Assembly: GCA_028293645.1 (NCBI GenBank)
Contig: JAQGOK010000217.1
Span: 1 to 45,833 of the forward strand
Reading direction: 5' to 3'
Length of the DNA stretch: 45,833 nt
From: Chthoniobacter sp.
Lineage (GTDB): Bacteria; Verrucomicrobiota; Verrucomicrobiia; Chthoniobacterales; Chthoniobacteraceae
This document shows, in pieces, positions 32,072 to 38,977 of the stretch (position 1 is the stretch's first letter; each line of letters opens with the position of its first letter). A model generated the notes under the pieces. That model had not been told where the DNA came from and searched no databases. It was given only the letters and a program-made list of their open reading frames with translations. The translations under genes and the position numbers were made by a program.

Positions 32072-32346
32072 GGCTGACCTCCCAGCCCGCAAAAGCCCTT
32101 CACCGGGACCATGCCCAGTTCGGCCTTGTTCTCGGCCACATAGGCAGCGGCTTTGGGGTAGGGGGCCTTCTCGCCCAGTTCCTCGGCCTTGGCGCGCACG
32201 GCGGGCAGCCAGAGGGGGTGCTTGGTGGTGATTGTCTCCCACCGCCAAGCCATGCACACAGGGCCGCGGCAGCCGGGTGTAGACGGCGCCGAAAAGGCAC
32301 GGGCAGCGGGACACAGCAGGGCTGCGGCTTCCTCGGGGGTGTTCAT
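32068..32346 (-). CDS. Cys-rich small protein next to RecT
   Basis: The 92-residue protein has cysteines in CPAARAFS, CRGPVCMAWRWE and GFCGL, with the pattern CP-x-AR...CRG-x-x-C-MAWRW that I have seen in small phage proteins of unknown function. A zinc site is possible. It overlaps RecT (ATGA upstream) and the YbcO-like gene (ATGA downstream), so it is translated with the recombination cassette. It could modulate the recombinase. Confidence 0.6.
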   Translation of the reverse strand: MNTPEEAAALLCPAARAFSAPSTPGCRGPVCMAWRWETITTKHPLWLPAVRAKAEELGEKAPYPKAAAYVAENKAELGMVPVKGFCGLGGQP

Positions 32347-33389
32347 TGCGCTGTCTCCTTGGTGCTGCGGAAGCCTGCCAGCCAGTCGGCCGCCAGTTCC
32401 GCGTCATTGTCATAGGGGCAGTCCGTCTCGGCCTTGCCCTCTTGCTGCGCGGCCACGCCTGCATCCCAAGCGGCTGAGCCTGGGAAGGAGTCCCCGGTGC
32501 TGACAGAGGCCGTCCAGTGAGGCTGTGCGGTTCCATCCACGTCTGCGGGGGCTACCTCCTGCCCACGGGCCTTGGCGGCAATCCTCGCCAGTCCAGTGGT
32601 GGGGACCGGGGGCGTCACATCGCGGATTGTCGTAAGTTCATCCTCGTCCGCCATCACCCGGCGCACGTCCTCGGCAGACACGGGCAAACGTTTGGTCAGG
32701 CGACGGATTACCGTCTTTTTCCACATTTCGCCTTCCCAGTCAGCCCAGATGCCCTTTGGGGTGTCCGAAACTGTGGGGCGCTGACCTTTCACGAAATCCA
32801 GTTGTGACGCACCAGACCGCCGCACCTTGTCGATTTCCTCGGCGCTCATAAACTCGCGGATTGTGGAGCCATCTCTCAGCTTGGCGATAGCATAGGCTGC
32901 CAGAGGCTTGCCCCGGTCGCCAAACAAGATGGGCTGATGCTCAAGCCGCTCGTCGTCGCCCACAACATAGGTAAAGCGGTTGTCCTCAATCTCCTTCTCA
33001 TAGACGATATGGGCCCGAACATCGGTCACGTCGCCAGAGTTGCGAGCGGTCTTAATAAGCCCAAACACCATGGGCATGGCTTGGCACTTGCTGACATAGT
33101 TGCCGTTGGCATCCTTGGTCTTGAACGGCACAAGCGCTGCCTCGCGCCCATCGGGGACCAGCCCGGCAGCGGCCAGCCTGCGTATAGCCTTGAACAGGCT
33201 CTCGGTGTCGCATTGAAGGATGGCCGGGTTGTCCGTAATTGCAACCACAGCCGCGTTCTTGAACGCTTCATAGGACACATTTGACGGCAGCATTCCCAGT
33301 TCGCCGCTGTCTTTCAGCCGGTCAAGGTTCTGTTTGAACACGACAATCGGCGGCTTGGGTTTTTGGTCTTGGGTTTGGAGGTCGTTCAT
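32343..33389 (-). CDS. recT: RecT-type single-strand annealing protein
   Basis: The 348-residue protein should anneal complementary single strands and work with the exonuclease upstream. Typical RecT blocks are present: RLKDSGELGMLPSNVSYEAFKNAAVVAIT, ESLFKAIRRLAAAGLVPDGREAALVPFK, and WADWEGEMWKKTVIRRLTKRLP. The final third is acidic and variable, as in many phage RecT proteins. It overlaps both neighbours by 4 bases (ATGA). The gene lies in the leftward early operon. Confidence 0.92.
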   Translation of the reverse strand: MNDLQTQDQKPKPPIVVFKQNLDRLKDSGELGMLPSNVSYEAFKNAAVVAITDNPAILQCDTESLFKAIRRLAAAGLVPDGREAALVPFKTKDANGNYVSKCQAMPMVFGLIKTARNSGDVTDVRAHIVYEKEIEDNRFTYVVGDDERLEHQPILFGDRGKPLAAYAIAKLRDGSTIREFMSAEEIDKVRRSGASQLDFVKGQRPTVSDTPKGIWADWEGEMWKKTVIRRLTKRLPVSAEDVRRVMADEDELTTIRDVTPPVPTTGLARIAAKARGQEVAPADVDGTAQPHWTASVSTGDSFPGSAAWDAGVAAQQEGKAETDCPYDNDAELAADWLAGFRSTKETAQ

Positions 33390-34351
33390 GGCGCAACTCC
33401 TTGCGTATTCATTTCTTCAATCATCCTGGCCCACGTCGCATCATCCCAGTGGAACGACCCGACATGCTCGCCCGGTCCCGGCCAGTGGTTTGACTTCAAG
33501 CACTCGGCAAAGCGGTCCAGAGCGCGGCGGTTGTGGAACTGGCCCATGCGCAGGACTTCCTCGGACATGGACCGGATGATGACGTGGTGGGGCGCTTCCC
33601 CGCACTGGGCGATGATGCCGGCCGCACTAGGCCACTCGCCAAGCAGCCGCTCCATGCCTTCGGCGCCAAGGGCGATCTGCATGTCATAGCGGTGCGCCCT
33701 GATGCGCTGGTCCACCAAGTAGCCGTTGAAGGGTTTCCCCTGCGTGGCAATCTTCTTGTAGTCGGTGACAATCCCCTCGGGGTGGATGGTGTCGGGCCGG
33801 GACAGCACCCACAGGCCGGTGCGCTCATCCTGCCAAGCCATCGTGACCTCGGGCAGGCCGCCCAGGATAGACTTGGCCGCCTCATCCTGCATCAGCACTT
33901 CGCCCATGGTCAGGATTGTCTCAAATTCCTCTTGCGTCAGGTAGTCGTCGGGGTTCGTGTCCACGGCATCCCAGTACTCGACCGACTGTACGGCAGCATC
34001 GGTGCCGCGGCCTTCTGAACAGGCTTTGCGCTGTGCCGGCGTCGGGCGGCGGGGCTTGTCATCGGGGTGGATGGAAAACGCGGTCAGCACCTTCTCGGGC
34101 CCGCCCTCTACCAGCAGCGCCATCGCCACACCCAAGCGCAGGGCGTCCGTCTCCTTGCGCACCCAGCGGTTCGGATTCAGCACGTGGAAGGCCCACACGT
34201 CTGCCGGCGTCTTTTCGTGCATGGTCCGCAGGATGCCTGACGTGACCGACACACCCGCACAGGGCTGGTTGTGGTGCTGCGAGAGCGGAATGTTGTAGAA
34301 GCCGGGATCAGAAATCTTCTCGCCAGCAGCCAAGGTGCGAATATCGAACAT
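33386..34351 (-). CDS. RecE-like PD-(D/E)XK exonuclease
   Basis: The 321-residue enzyme is predicted to resect DNA ends to make the single strands used by RecT. Motifs include ADVWAFHVLNP, a Leu-rich helix LGVAMALLVEGG, WVLSRPDTIHPEGIVTDYKK (the D...DxK signature), and RIRAHRYDMQIALGA, as in RecE/DUF3799 nucleases. It starts at ATG 34351 with AGAGGA just upstream; a terminator hairpin lies 12 bases before the start. RecT follows by ATGA overlap. Confidence 0.85.
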   Translation of the reverse strand: MFDIRTLAAGEKISDPGFYNIPLSQHHNQPCAGVSVTSGILRTMHEKTPADVWAFHVLNPNRWVRKETDALRLGVAMALLVEGGPEKVLTAFSIHPDDKPRRPTPAQRKACSEGRGTDAAVQSVEYWDAVDTNPDDYLTQEEFETILTMGEVLMQDEAAKSILGGLPEVTMAWQDERTGLWVLSRPDTIHPEGIVTDYKKIATQGKPFNGYLVDQRIRAHRYDMQIALGAEGMERLLGEWPSAAGIIAQCGEAPHHVIIRSMSEEVLRMGQFHNRRALDRFAECLKSNHWPGPGEHVGSFHWDDATWARMIEEMNTQGVAP

Positions 34352-34362
34352 GGGGTTCCTCT

Positions 34363-34404
34363 AAAAAAGCCCCCGCGGCCGGGGAGGGAGTCAGCCACGG
34401 GGGC
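34363..34404 (-). terminator. Leftward terminator directly before the exonuclease gene
   Basis: On the minus strand GCCCCCG (34404-34398) pairs with CGGGGGC (34375-34369) around a 22-base loop and is followed by six U residues (34368-34363). The exonuclease ribosome site and ATG follow within 12 bases. It separates the first leftward genes from recombination and integration genes, as lambda tL1 separates N from the downstream genes. It would block those genes unless read through or antiterminated. Confidence 0.7.
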
Positions 34405-34444
34405 GAGTTGGGGCCGAAGCCCGCCAACAGGGACGATGCGCGGA

Positions 34445-34612
34445 TTACCCGCCGCGCCGGGGTCTGGTGAGTTCCTGGCGGCGCTGGGCCACCAAGTTCA
34501 GGATTTCTTTGGTCGCGCGGCCGTCCGCGACAAGCTGGCGCTCAAAGCCCTCGCACTCGCCTGCACAGCGCAAAGTGCTTACCTTCTCGCGCAGGGTGGG
34601 CTCGGGTTTCAA
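34445..34612 (-). CDS. 55-residue basic helical protein
   Basis: TTG 34612 starts a 55-residue frame (LKPEPTLREKVSTLRCAGEC, then a helical stretch, ending RQELTRPRRGG) with stop at 34445-34447. GAGGTG lies 7-8 bases upstream, and TTGA overlaps the previous stop. High third-position G/C supports coding. It has one CxxxC and a basic end. It is immediately upstream of the leftward terminator, so a small regulator of read-through could be encoded here, but nothing shows that directly. Confidence 0.5.
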   Translation of the reverse strand: MKPEPTLREKVSTLRCAGECEGFERQLVADGRATKEILNLVAQRRQELTRPRRGG

Positions 34613-34842
34613 AATGGCACCTCGAGGTCGCGGGAAAAGATTTCAATAGAGCTTACTGGCACGTCAACAACTACAGCCCCTGCGACCGCTTTCATCACGA
34701 AAAACTGCTGTCCGATATACTGTTGCGCGAGCCGGCCAGCCTCAGTTTCGGCTAACTCTCGGGTGTAGTGCTTAACCGTTGGTGACCGACCTGCGGGGTT
34801 CCAGACGAGCCAGAACCGCTGTGTCTGACGCGCGCTCATCAA
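34609..34842 (-). CDS. Small phage protein, WLVWNPxGxxP type
   Basis: The 77-residue protein has the pattern WLVWNPAGRSPTVKHYT...AETEAGRLAQQYIGQQFFVM, which I recognise as common in small phage proteins of unknown function (aromatic start, conserved EAxRLA helix and FFV strand). ATG 34842 overlaps the upstream stop. It belongs to the first part of the leftward transcript, before the terminator. Confidence 0.6.
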   Translation of the reverse strand: MMSARQTQRFWLVWNPAGRSPTVKHYTRELAETEAGRLAQQYIGQQFFVMKAVAGAVVVDVPVSSIEIFSRDLEVPF

Positions 34843-35171
34843 AACACCACCAGGGCGACCAGAACGACCGTCGCCAAGGCCGCAAGGAAGTACCAGCCGA
34901 TGACCTTGTATTCGTCGGGCTCGTCGTCCCGCGCCAAGTCCCGGAACAAGTCCTCGACGTTGTATTGCGTCATGTCGGTCGAAGCGTTCCAGTGCAGCAG
35001 CCGGTACTTGGCGACAGCGCAGGCGTCATGCCAATTTGTGGATTCTGCAAGGATTTCGCAGGCAAGCCGCACCGCTGTCTCAGATGAGCCGGCGTTCAGC
35101 AGAACCTCGCGGGCGGGGGTGAACTCGTCAATCGCACTCATGGCGTGATCTGCGAAGGTGGAGGCTGTCAT
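34839..35171 (-). CDS. First leftward early protein, C-terminal TM
   Basis: The 110-residue product starts at ATG 35171 with GGGAGAG about 8 bases before it. It is mostly helical and acidic (SSETAVRLACEILAES, NVEDLFRDLARDDEPDEYK) and ends with a hydrophobic segment VIGWYFLAALATVVLVALVVF, so it should be tail-anchored in the membrane. It is the first gene after the putative leftward promoter at 35227-35256. Function unknown. Confidence 0.6.
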   Translation of the reverse strand: MTASTFADHAMSAIDEFTPAREVLLNAGSSETAVRLACEILAESTNWHDACAVAKYRLLHWNASTDMTQYNVEDLFRDLARDDEPDEYKVIGWYFLAALATVVLVALVVF

Positions 35172-35226
35172 GGTGTCTCTCCCAAGGTGTCCGGGAGGCA
35201 CAAAGCCGTCTCTCCCGATGAGAGAG

Positions 35227-35256
35227 ACTATACCGTGTGTTATTTCACATTGTCAA
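35227..35256 (-). promoter_or_regulatory. Leftward early promoter (PL-like)
   Basis: On the minus strand TTGACA (35256-35251) and TATAGT (35232-35227) are spaced by 18 bases, a near-consensus housekeeping promoter. A start near 35220 gives a leader of about 49 bases before ATG 35171. TTCACATTG (35244-35252) overlaps the spacer and -35, and a 14-bp operator lies 10 bases upstream of the -35. Confidence 0.75.
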
Positions 35257-35265
35257 TCGACTGAA

Positions 35266-35279
35266 TGAGAAATTTCGCA
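35266..35279. promoter_or_regulatory. Operator-like palindrome OL
   Basis: TGAGAAATTTCGCA is a near-perfect palindrome and matches the palindrome at the rightward promoter (TGAGATATTTCTCA) at 12 of 14 positions. It sits 10 bases upstream of the PL-like -35. The repressor or the Cro-like protein encoded close by is the likely ligand. Confidence 0.6.
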
Positions 35280-35314
35280 GTTGCTAAGCATGGAAATTTG
35301 CATAGGTTAGCGCT

Positions 35315-35515
35315 ATGCGCCAAACCATCAATCTTACCGACTATCAAGTACTGGCAGGTGTCTTGGCGATCAGGCTCGCGGAGGACGAAGGATTGAAAGG
35401 GCAGCTAGAAGCCGCGCTTGCTCATCTTCGTCGTATTGTGTCAGAAGGCGAACCAACTCAGGACGAAGGCCCGCCGTCGTCGGAAGGCCCATCATCTCAG
35501 CGGGGTCCGCATTAA
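35315..35515 (+). CDS. Possible small helical protein, antisense to repressor end
   Basis: A 66-residue frame (MRQTINLTDYQVLAGVLAIRLAEDEGLKGQLEAALAH...) that reads well for the first 45 residues but then becomes Pro/Ser/Gly-rich, where it runs opposite the repressor gene. It has no clear ribosome site. About 55 bases at its 5' end lie outside the repressor. It may be real or chance; I rate it low. Confidence 0.25.
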   Translation: MRQTINLTDYQVLAGVLAIRLAEDEGLKGQLEAALAHLRRIVSEGEPTQDEGPPSSEGPSSQRGPH

Positions 35516-35690
35516 GGGCTTTTGCCAGCGCCACAACGGTTGACAGCTTCGGGCTGACCGTGTTGCGTTCTTCAATGTCCTTCACGGCGCGGGGGTTCAA
35601 GCCAGCGCGGCGAGACAGTTCCGCTGCACTCAAGCCTGCGTCGGCCATGAGCCTCAAGAGGTTCGCGCGGAAGTTTTCACTTTCATTCAT
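35370..35690 (-). CDS. Phage repressor, XRE-family
   Basis: The 106-residue protein has a single helix-turn-helix of the Cro/C1 type at residues 7-62: NFRANLLRLMADAGLSAAELSRRAGLNPRAVKDIE, then KLSTVVALAKALNADPAEMM. A C-terminal helix follows, with no S24 peptidase domain, so it is not RecA-cleavable by the LexA/CI route and may need another switch for induction. ATG 35690 was chosen because the long frame to 35954 runs through the Cro-like gene antisense. It is divergent from the Cro-like gene, with operators between them. Confidence 0.8.
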   Translation of the reverse strand: MNESENFRANLLRLMADAGLSAAELSRRAGLNPRAVKDIEERNTVSPKLSTVVALAKALNADPAEMMGLPTTAGLRPELVRLLTQYDEDEQARLLAALSILRPPRA

Positions 35691-35697
35691 GCCGGAA

Positions 35698-35726
35698 GTG
35701 TTAAGCCGAAGAAACTCATCTGTCGA
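35698..35726 (-). promoter_or_regulatory. Possible repressor promoter (PRM-like)
   Basis: On the minus strand TCGACA (35726-35721) and TAACAC (35703-35698) are spaced by 17 bases, both weak. The start codon at 35690 begins 7 bases after the -10, so the message would be leaderless, as for lambda cI from PRM. The 12-bp sequence CGAATGTGAAGT (35724-35735) overlaps its -35. Confidence 0.4.
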
Positions 35727-35741
35727 ATGTGAAGTTTTCCG

Positions 35742-35770
35742 TTGCGCGGTGAGATATTTCTCATTATCTT
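35742..35770 (+). promoter_or_regulatory. Rightward early promoter (PR-like) with embedded operator
   Basis: TTGCGC (35742-35747) and TATCTT (35765-35770) are 17 bases apart. The palindrome TGAGATATTTCTCA (35750-35763) occupies the spacer, so protein binding there would block polymerase. The Cro-like ATG at 35778 begins 7 bases after the -10; the transcript would be leaderless or nearly so. Confidence 0.65.
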
Positions 35771-35777
35771 GTCGGTC

Positions 35778-36086
35778 ATGCAAAGACATTCCGACCTTAT
35801 CAACGACATCAAAGCCGCCGCTGACGCCTTGGGCATCTCCCCTTCCACTCTGGGAGAGAAAGCCGGACAAGGCGGACGGTTCTATGCTCGCCTCTTGGAC
35901 GGTAAGCGAGTTTGGCCTGAAACGGCTGACAAAGTGCGGGCTTACATTACTCAACGGCTTAACTCCTTGGCATCCGAAGGTGATACTTCACATTCGGTTA
36001 GTCAATGGACGGAAATGTCGTTTGGCGAAAGTACCAGTGAACAAACAACGAACCCTGCCAATTTCCACGGCGCCGCAGAAAAATGA
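35778..36086 (+). CDS. Cro-like helix-turn-helix protein
   Basis: The 102-residue product has an N-terminal DNA-binding domain (HSDLINDIKAAADALGISPSTLGEKAGQGGRFYARLLDGKRVWPETADKVRAYI), a helix-turn-helix with the recognition helix at STLGEKAG, and a Ser/Thr-rich tail. It is divergent from the repressor and first in the rightward early operon, so it probably takes the Cro role. ATG 35778 is preferred; the upstream ATG at 35742 overlaps the promoter. ATGA overlap with the next gene. Confidence 0.7.
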   Translation: MQRHSDLINDIKAAADALGISPSTLGEKAGQGGRFYARLLDGKRVWPETADKVRAYITQRLNSLASEGDTSHSVSQWTEMSFGESTSEQTTNPANFHGAAEK

Positions 36087-36511
36087 ACGCCCTCGCGCCA
36101 CGGGAACTGCGCTGGAACTGCACCGACAAGGGGTGCTTCCGCAACCTCTGCCCCAGACTGGGCGTGTTCGACACCTGCTTTCCGCGCCGCATCGGCATGT
36201 CGGATATTGATGGTGTCGTGGAGATAAACGGCCGGTTCCTGTTCCTCGAATGGAAGTCGGAAGGCGGGTTTCTGGGCACCGGGCAGCGCATCATGTTCGA
36301 GCGCATGACCGCCCTTTCCCCCCGCATGACGGCCATCGTGGTCTGTGGCGAGCCGGTCAGCATGGCCGTCCGCTCGATACAGGTGTTCCGCAATGGGAAG
36401 GGCGGGGCTGTTGAGCCTGCCAGCCTTGCTGAACTTCAACGCAGAATTACCGCCTGGGCCGCGAAGGCTTGGGCGGCACGTTTCAAAACCCACACCGAGG
36501 GGGAACTTTAG
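36083..36511 (+). CDS. VRR-NUC-like PD-(D/E)XK nuclease
   Basis: The 142-residue protein has SDIDGVVEINGRFLFLEWKSEGG, with the D...ExK signature (Asp41-Asp43 region, then EWK), then GQRIMFERM, a pattern of Holliday-junction-resolvase-like VRR-NUC nucleases used in phage replication and recombination. An N-terminal Cys-rich part (WNCTDKGCFRNLCP...) may bind metal. It overlaps the Cro-like gene (ATGA). Exact substrate unknown. Confidence 0.75.
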   Translation: MNALAPRELRWNCTDKGCFRNLCPRLGVFDTCFPRRIGMSDIDGVVEINGRFLFLEWKSEGGFLGTGQRIMFERMTALSPRMTAIVVCGEPVSMAVRSIQVFRNGKGGAVEPASLAELQRRITAWAAKAWAARFKTHTEGEL

Positions 36512-36648
36512 CCGCCCATCCTACGGCGGTCACAAAGCTGTCCTACGCGCGGGGCCCCCGAGGGCCATCCATTTCTTCCCCGCAAGGCAGCACAGGCGCT
36601 CTAGTGCAAAGCGAGATGCGCACACCCATCCTGAACAGGAGGCGCCGC

Positions 36649-37179
36649 ATGGCCCGCAAACCCAAGAAACCCACTACCGCAGTACGGCTGGCCTTTACCG
36701 GCCCCAGTGTCGAGCATGACCAGCTTATTGACCACGCTATTGCTCGGAACGAGGAGGACCGCCAACGCGCGTCCAGTGCCGGTACGTCACGGTCCTACAT
36801 CAAGATGTTCCTCGATGAGACAGGCGTGAACGGCAAGGCTCTGTCCTGGTTGCGCATGGTCCTCAAGACGGCCGACAAAGACGACGGCACCTCCAAGGCC
36901 ATGGACATCATCATGTCGCTGGAAAAGTGCCTGCCGATGGTCAAGCAGCACGTCGCAGGGCAGGGCACGGCGCCCATGGACTTCGACCCTGTAGAGCCCG
37001 CTGCCCCCAGCTATGCCGCCGACTTCGACCCGCTGGACCCGGACTTCCAAGACCTGCCTCTGGCGCCGGTCCTGTCGACTGATGCGGATTACACTGATCT
37101 TGCGCCGTTGGATGATGACACCAACGACGAGGAAGTGCCGCCCGGGGACGACGACGAATACCTGTCGGCAGCCGAATAA
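36649..37179 (+). CDS. Hypothetical early protein with acidic C-terminus
   Basis: ATG 36649 has AGGAGG 8 bases upstream and starts a 176-residue product. The N-terminal basic part (MARKPKKPTTAV) leads to a helical region (SRSYIKMFLDETGVNGKALSWLRMVLKTADK) that faintly resembles the GapR/DUF2312 DNA-binding proteins of alphaproteobacteria. The last 65 residues are very acidic (DDDTNDEEVPPGDDDEY). A DNA-binding role with an acidic regulatory tail is possible. The 137-base gap upstream holds no other gene; ATG 36616 is in frame but lacks a ribosome site. Confidence 0.6.
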   Translation: MARKPKKPTTAVRLAFTGPSVEHDQLIDHAIARNEEDRQRASSAGTSRSYIKMFLDETGVNGKALSWLRMVLKTADKDDGTSKAMDIIMSLEKCLPMVKQHVAGQGTAPMDFDPVEPAAPSYAADFDPLDPDFQDLPLAPVLSTDADYTDLAPLDDDTNDEEVPPGDDDEYLSAAE

Positions 37180-37181
37180 CC

Positions 37182-37616
37182 ATGCTCTCGCTCGACGCCC
37201 CCGCATACCTCGTACTCCCTGAGCCGATCAGCACGAACGGTCTGTTCAACAACCTGCCGGGGCGCGGGCGCGTCATGACGAAAGACTACAAGGCGTGGAA
37301 GGTGACCGCAGCAAAGATACTGATGCTGCAACGTCCCCTTCCGCGCTTTGCCCTGCCGGTGGAGGTGACCTTCTACGTGGGACAGCAAGGCACTGGCATC
37401 CGGGACGCTGACAACGTGGTGAAGCCGTACCTCGACGCTCTGGTGGAGAACGGTGTCCTGCATGATGACAGCCGTAAATTCGTGCGACGTATTAGCGCCG
37501 TGTGGGTGCCGCTGATGACGGGCTGCGTGGTTAAAATGAAAAACGCTGGAATGGATATTGAGGCCGATGACGTGCGCGCCTCTGTCCATGCCAATTTAAG
37601 GGGACTGCTGATATGA
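37182..37616 (+). CDS. rusA: RusA-type Holliday junction resolvase
   Basis: The 144-residue enzyme should cut four-way junctions. RIRDADNVVKPYLDALVENG holds the catalytic Asp75, Asp77 and Lys81, and DDS supplies Asp96, spaced as in E. coli RusA (D70, D72, K76, D91). STNGLFNNLPGRGRV near the N-terminus is also typical. It lies 3 bases after the previous gene and overlaps the next by ATGA. Confidence 0.92.
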   Translation: MLSLDAPAYLVLPEPISTNGLFNNLPGRGRVMTKDYKAWKVTAAKILMLQRPLPRFALPVEVTFYVGQQGTGIRDADNVVKPYLDALVENGVLHDDSRKFVRRISAVWVPLMTGCVVKMKNAGMDIEADDVRASVHANLRGLLI

Positions 37617-38377
37617 ACGGCCTGCCGTACTATAAGGCGTACCCGCGCGATTTCTTTGACGGGACAGTGGGAATGGACTTCGAGGTGAAGGCCGCCTACC
37701 GGCTTTTGCTCGACATGATTTACATGCACGGCGGGCGGCTCGCTGATGACCCGCGTTGGATTTCGGGGCAGCTTGGATGCAGCGTTAAGAAGTGGAATGG
37801 CCTGCGCGCCGCCGTACTTTCGACCGGCAAGGTCATCGCTTTGGACGGCTATCTCGGAAATCTTCGCGCCGATAAAGAGCTACATAGCCTGAAATCATTT
37901 CAAGATGTGCAGCGCAAGAATGGAAGCCAACCCAAGAAAATCAATAGCTTAGCTAAAGCCATGGCTGAGCCGCCGCTAAGCCATACAGAACCAGATACAG
38001 ATACAGAAGAAGAAAGAGAAGCTAAAGCTTCTCCAAAGAAGAGGGCCACAAGGCTTCCAGACGAATGGTTCCTGCCGATGGAGTGGGGACAGTGGTGCCT
38101 GTCAGAGGGCTACGCTCAGGACGTGATCCGGCGTGAGGCCGACAATTTCCGCGATTACTGGCACGCGAAGTCAGGGGCCAATGCCACCAAATTGGATTGG
38201 CTGGCGACATGGCGCGTCTGGATGAGAAAAATTCCGAAATCAAATGGAGTGAGCAATGGCAATGGAAGTCAGCAAGGCAAAGTCCGGGACGTTATCGCAG
38301 CGGCAGCGTTTGGAACATCGGGCGACGATTGGTTTCAAAGTGAAAGCAATCCTCGCCGTGTTCTGGGTCGAGGCTAA
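37613..38377 (+). CDS. DUF1376 replication-associated protein
   Basis: The 254-residue protein begins PYYKAYPRDFFDGTVGMDFEVKAAYRLLLDMIYMHGGRLADDPRWISGQLGC, the DUF1376 pattern seen in phage replication modules. A linker with AT-rich codons and acidic residues (DTDTEEEREAKASPKK) leads to a C-terminal helical domain (GQWCLSEGYAQDVIRREADNFRDYW...WLATWRVWMRK) like a DnaT/primosome-type module. It likely recruits the helicase. RusA overlaps upstream; the next gene starts inside its 3' end in another frame. Confidence 0.85.
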   Translation: MNGLPYYKAYPRDFFDGTVGMDFEVKAAYRLLLDMIYMHGGRLADDPRWISGQLGCSVKKWNGLRAAVLSTGKVIALDGYLGNLRADKELHSLKSFQDVQRKNGSQPKKINSLAKAMAEPPLSHTEPDTDTEEEREAKASPKKRATRLPDEWFLPMEWGQWCLSEGYAQDVIRREADNFRDYWHAKSGANATKLDWLATWRVWMRKIPKSNGVSNGNGSQQGKVRDVIAAAAFGTSGDDWFQSESNPRRVLGRG

Positions 38378-38660
38378 TCAGGACCAGCAGGTTGAAGTGA
38401 TGGAATTGGAAAGCTGGATGAGCGTCCTAGAGGAATGCTCAATCAGCGAGATTGAGGCGGCGTGGAACCTCTACCAGCAGGCAGGGCCACGCACCGAGAA
38501 GGGCAAGCTGTGCCGCCCTGATGCCGGCTACCTGTGGCGGATTATCACAGCAGCGCGGGACAAGGGCTGGCCGGACAAGAACCCCGGCAAGTTCATCGAC
38601 AGCATCTTCAAGCCCAAAGACGACTGGCATGACTTCTGGACGGGGCCAGCACTGAATTGA
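38256..38660 (+). CDS. Hypothetical replication-region protein
   Basis: The 134-residue product starts at ATG 38256 within the 3' end of the DUF1376 gene (122 bases overlap), with TGGAG upstream. It is helical with aromatic-acidic patches (VFWVEANQDQQVEVMELESWMSVLEE, RPDAGYLWRIITAARDKGWP). Between DUF1376 and the primase/helicase, it might be a helicase loader or replication accessory, but no family is recognised. The first 40 residues coincide with the DUF1376 C-terminus in another frame. Confidence 0.55.
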   Translation: MAMEVSKAKSGTLSQRQRLEHRATIGFKVKAILAVFWVEANQDQQVEVMELESWMSVLEECSISEIEAAWNLYQQAGPRTEKGKLCRPDAGYLWRIITAARDKGWPDKNPGKFIDSIFKPKDDWHDFWTGPALN

Positions 38661-38977
38661 TGGACCTGGACGCATACGAGGAACGGGCCGCGATTGCGGA
38701 ATTTGACGGCGGGCTGACCCGCTTTCAGGCCGAAACGCTGGCGGCCAAAGCGCAGGGCTTAAAACGCTGGGAGGTCATGGATGCAATCAAATCACGAGAT
38801 ACTGAGCAAGCATCGCATCGAGGTGAGGCGGCAAAGCGGGACGGTGCTGACGCTGTGTCCCGAGTGCAGCCACCTGCGACGGAAGAAAACGCAACGCTGC
38901 CTGTCGGTGACCTTCAAGCCGGACGGGATAGTGGCGCTTTGCCATCACTGCGGTTGGAAAATGGGGGAGTACTATGA
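38660..38977 (+). CDS. Hypothetical protein overlapping primase zinc-domain gene
   Basis: The 105-residue frame begins MDLDAYEERAAIAEFDGGLTRFQAETLAAKAQGLKRWEVMDA, which reads as a small folded helical protein I have seen at this place in phage genomes. After about residue 45 it runs opposite in frame to the zinc-domain gene and its composition becomes poor. The stop overlaps the helicase ATG (ATGA). The start may be TTG 38657 or ATG 38660. Confidence 0.6.
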   Translation: MDLDAYEERAAIAEFDGGLTRFQAETLAAKAQGLKRWEVMDAIKSRDTEQASHRGEAAKRDGADAVSRVQPPATEENATLPVGDLQAGRDSGALPSLRLENGGVL

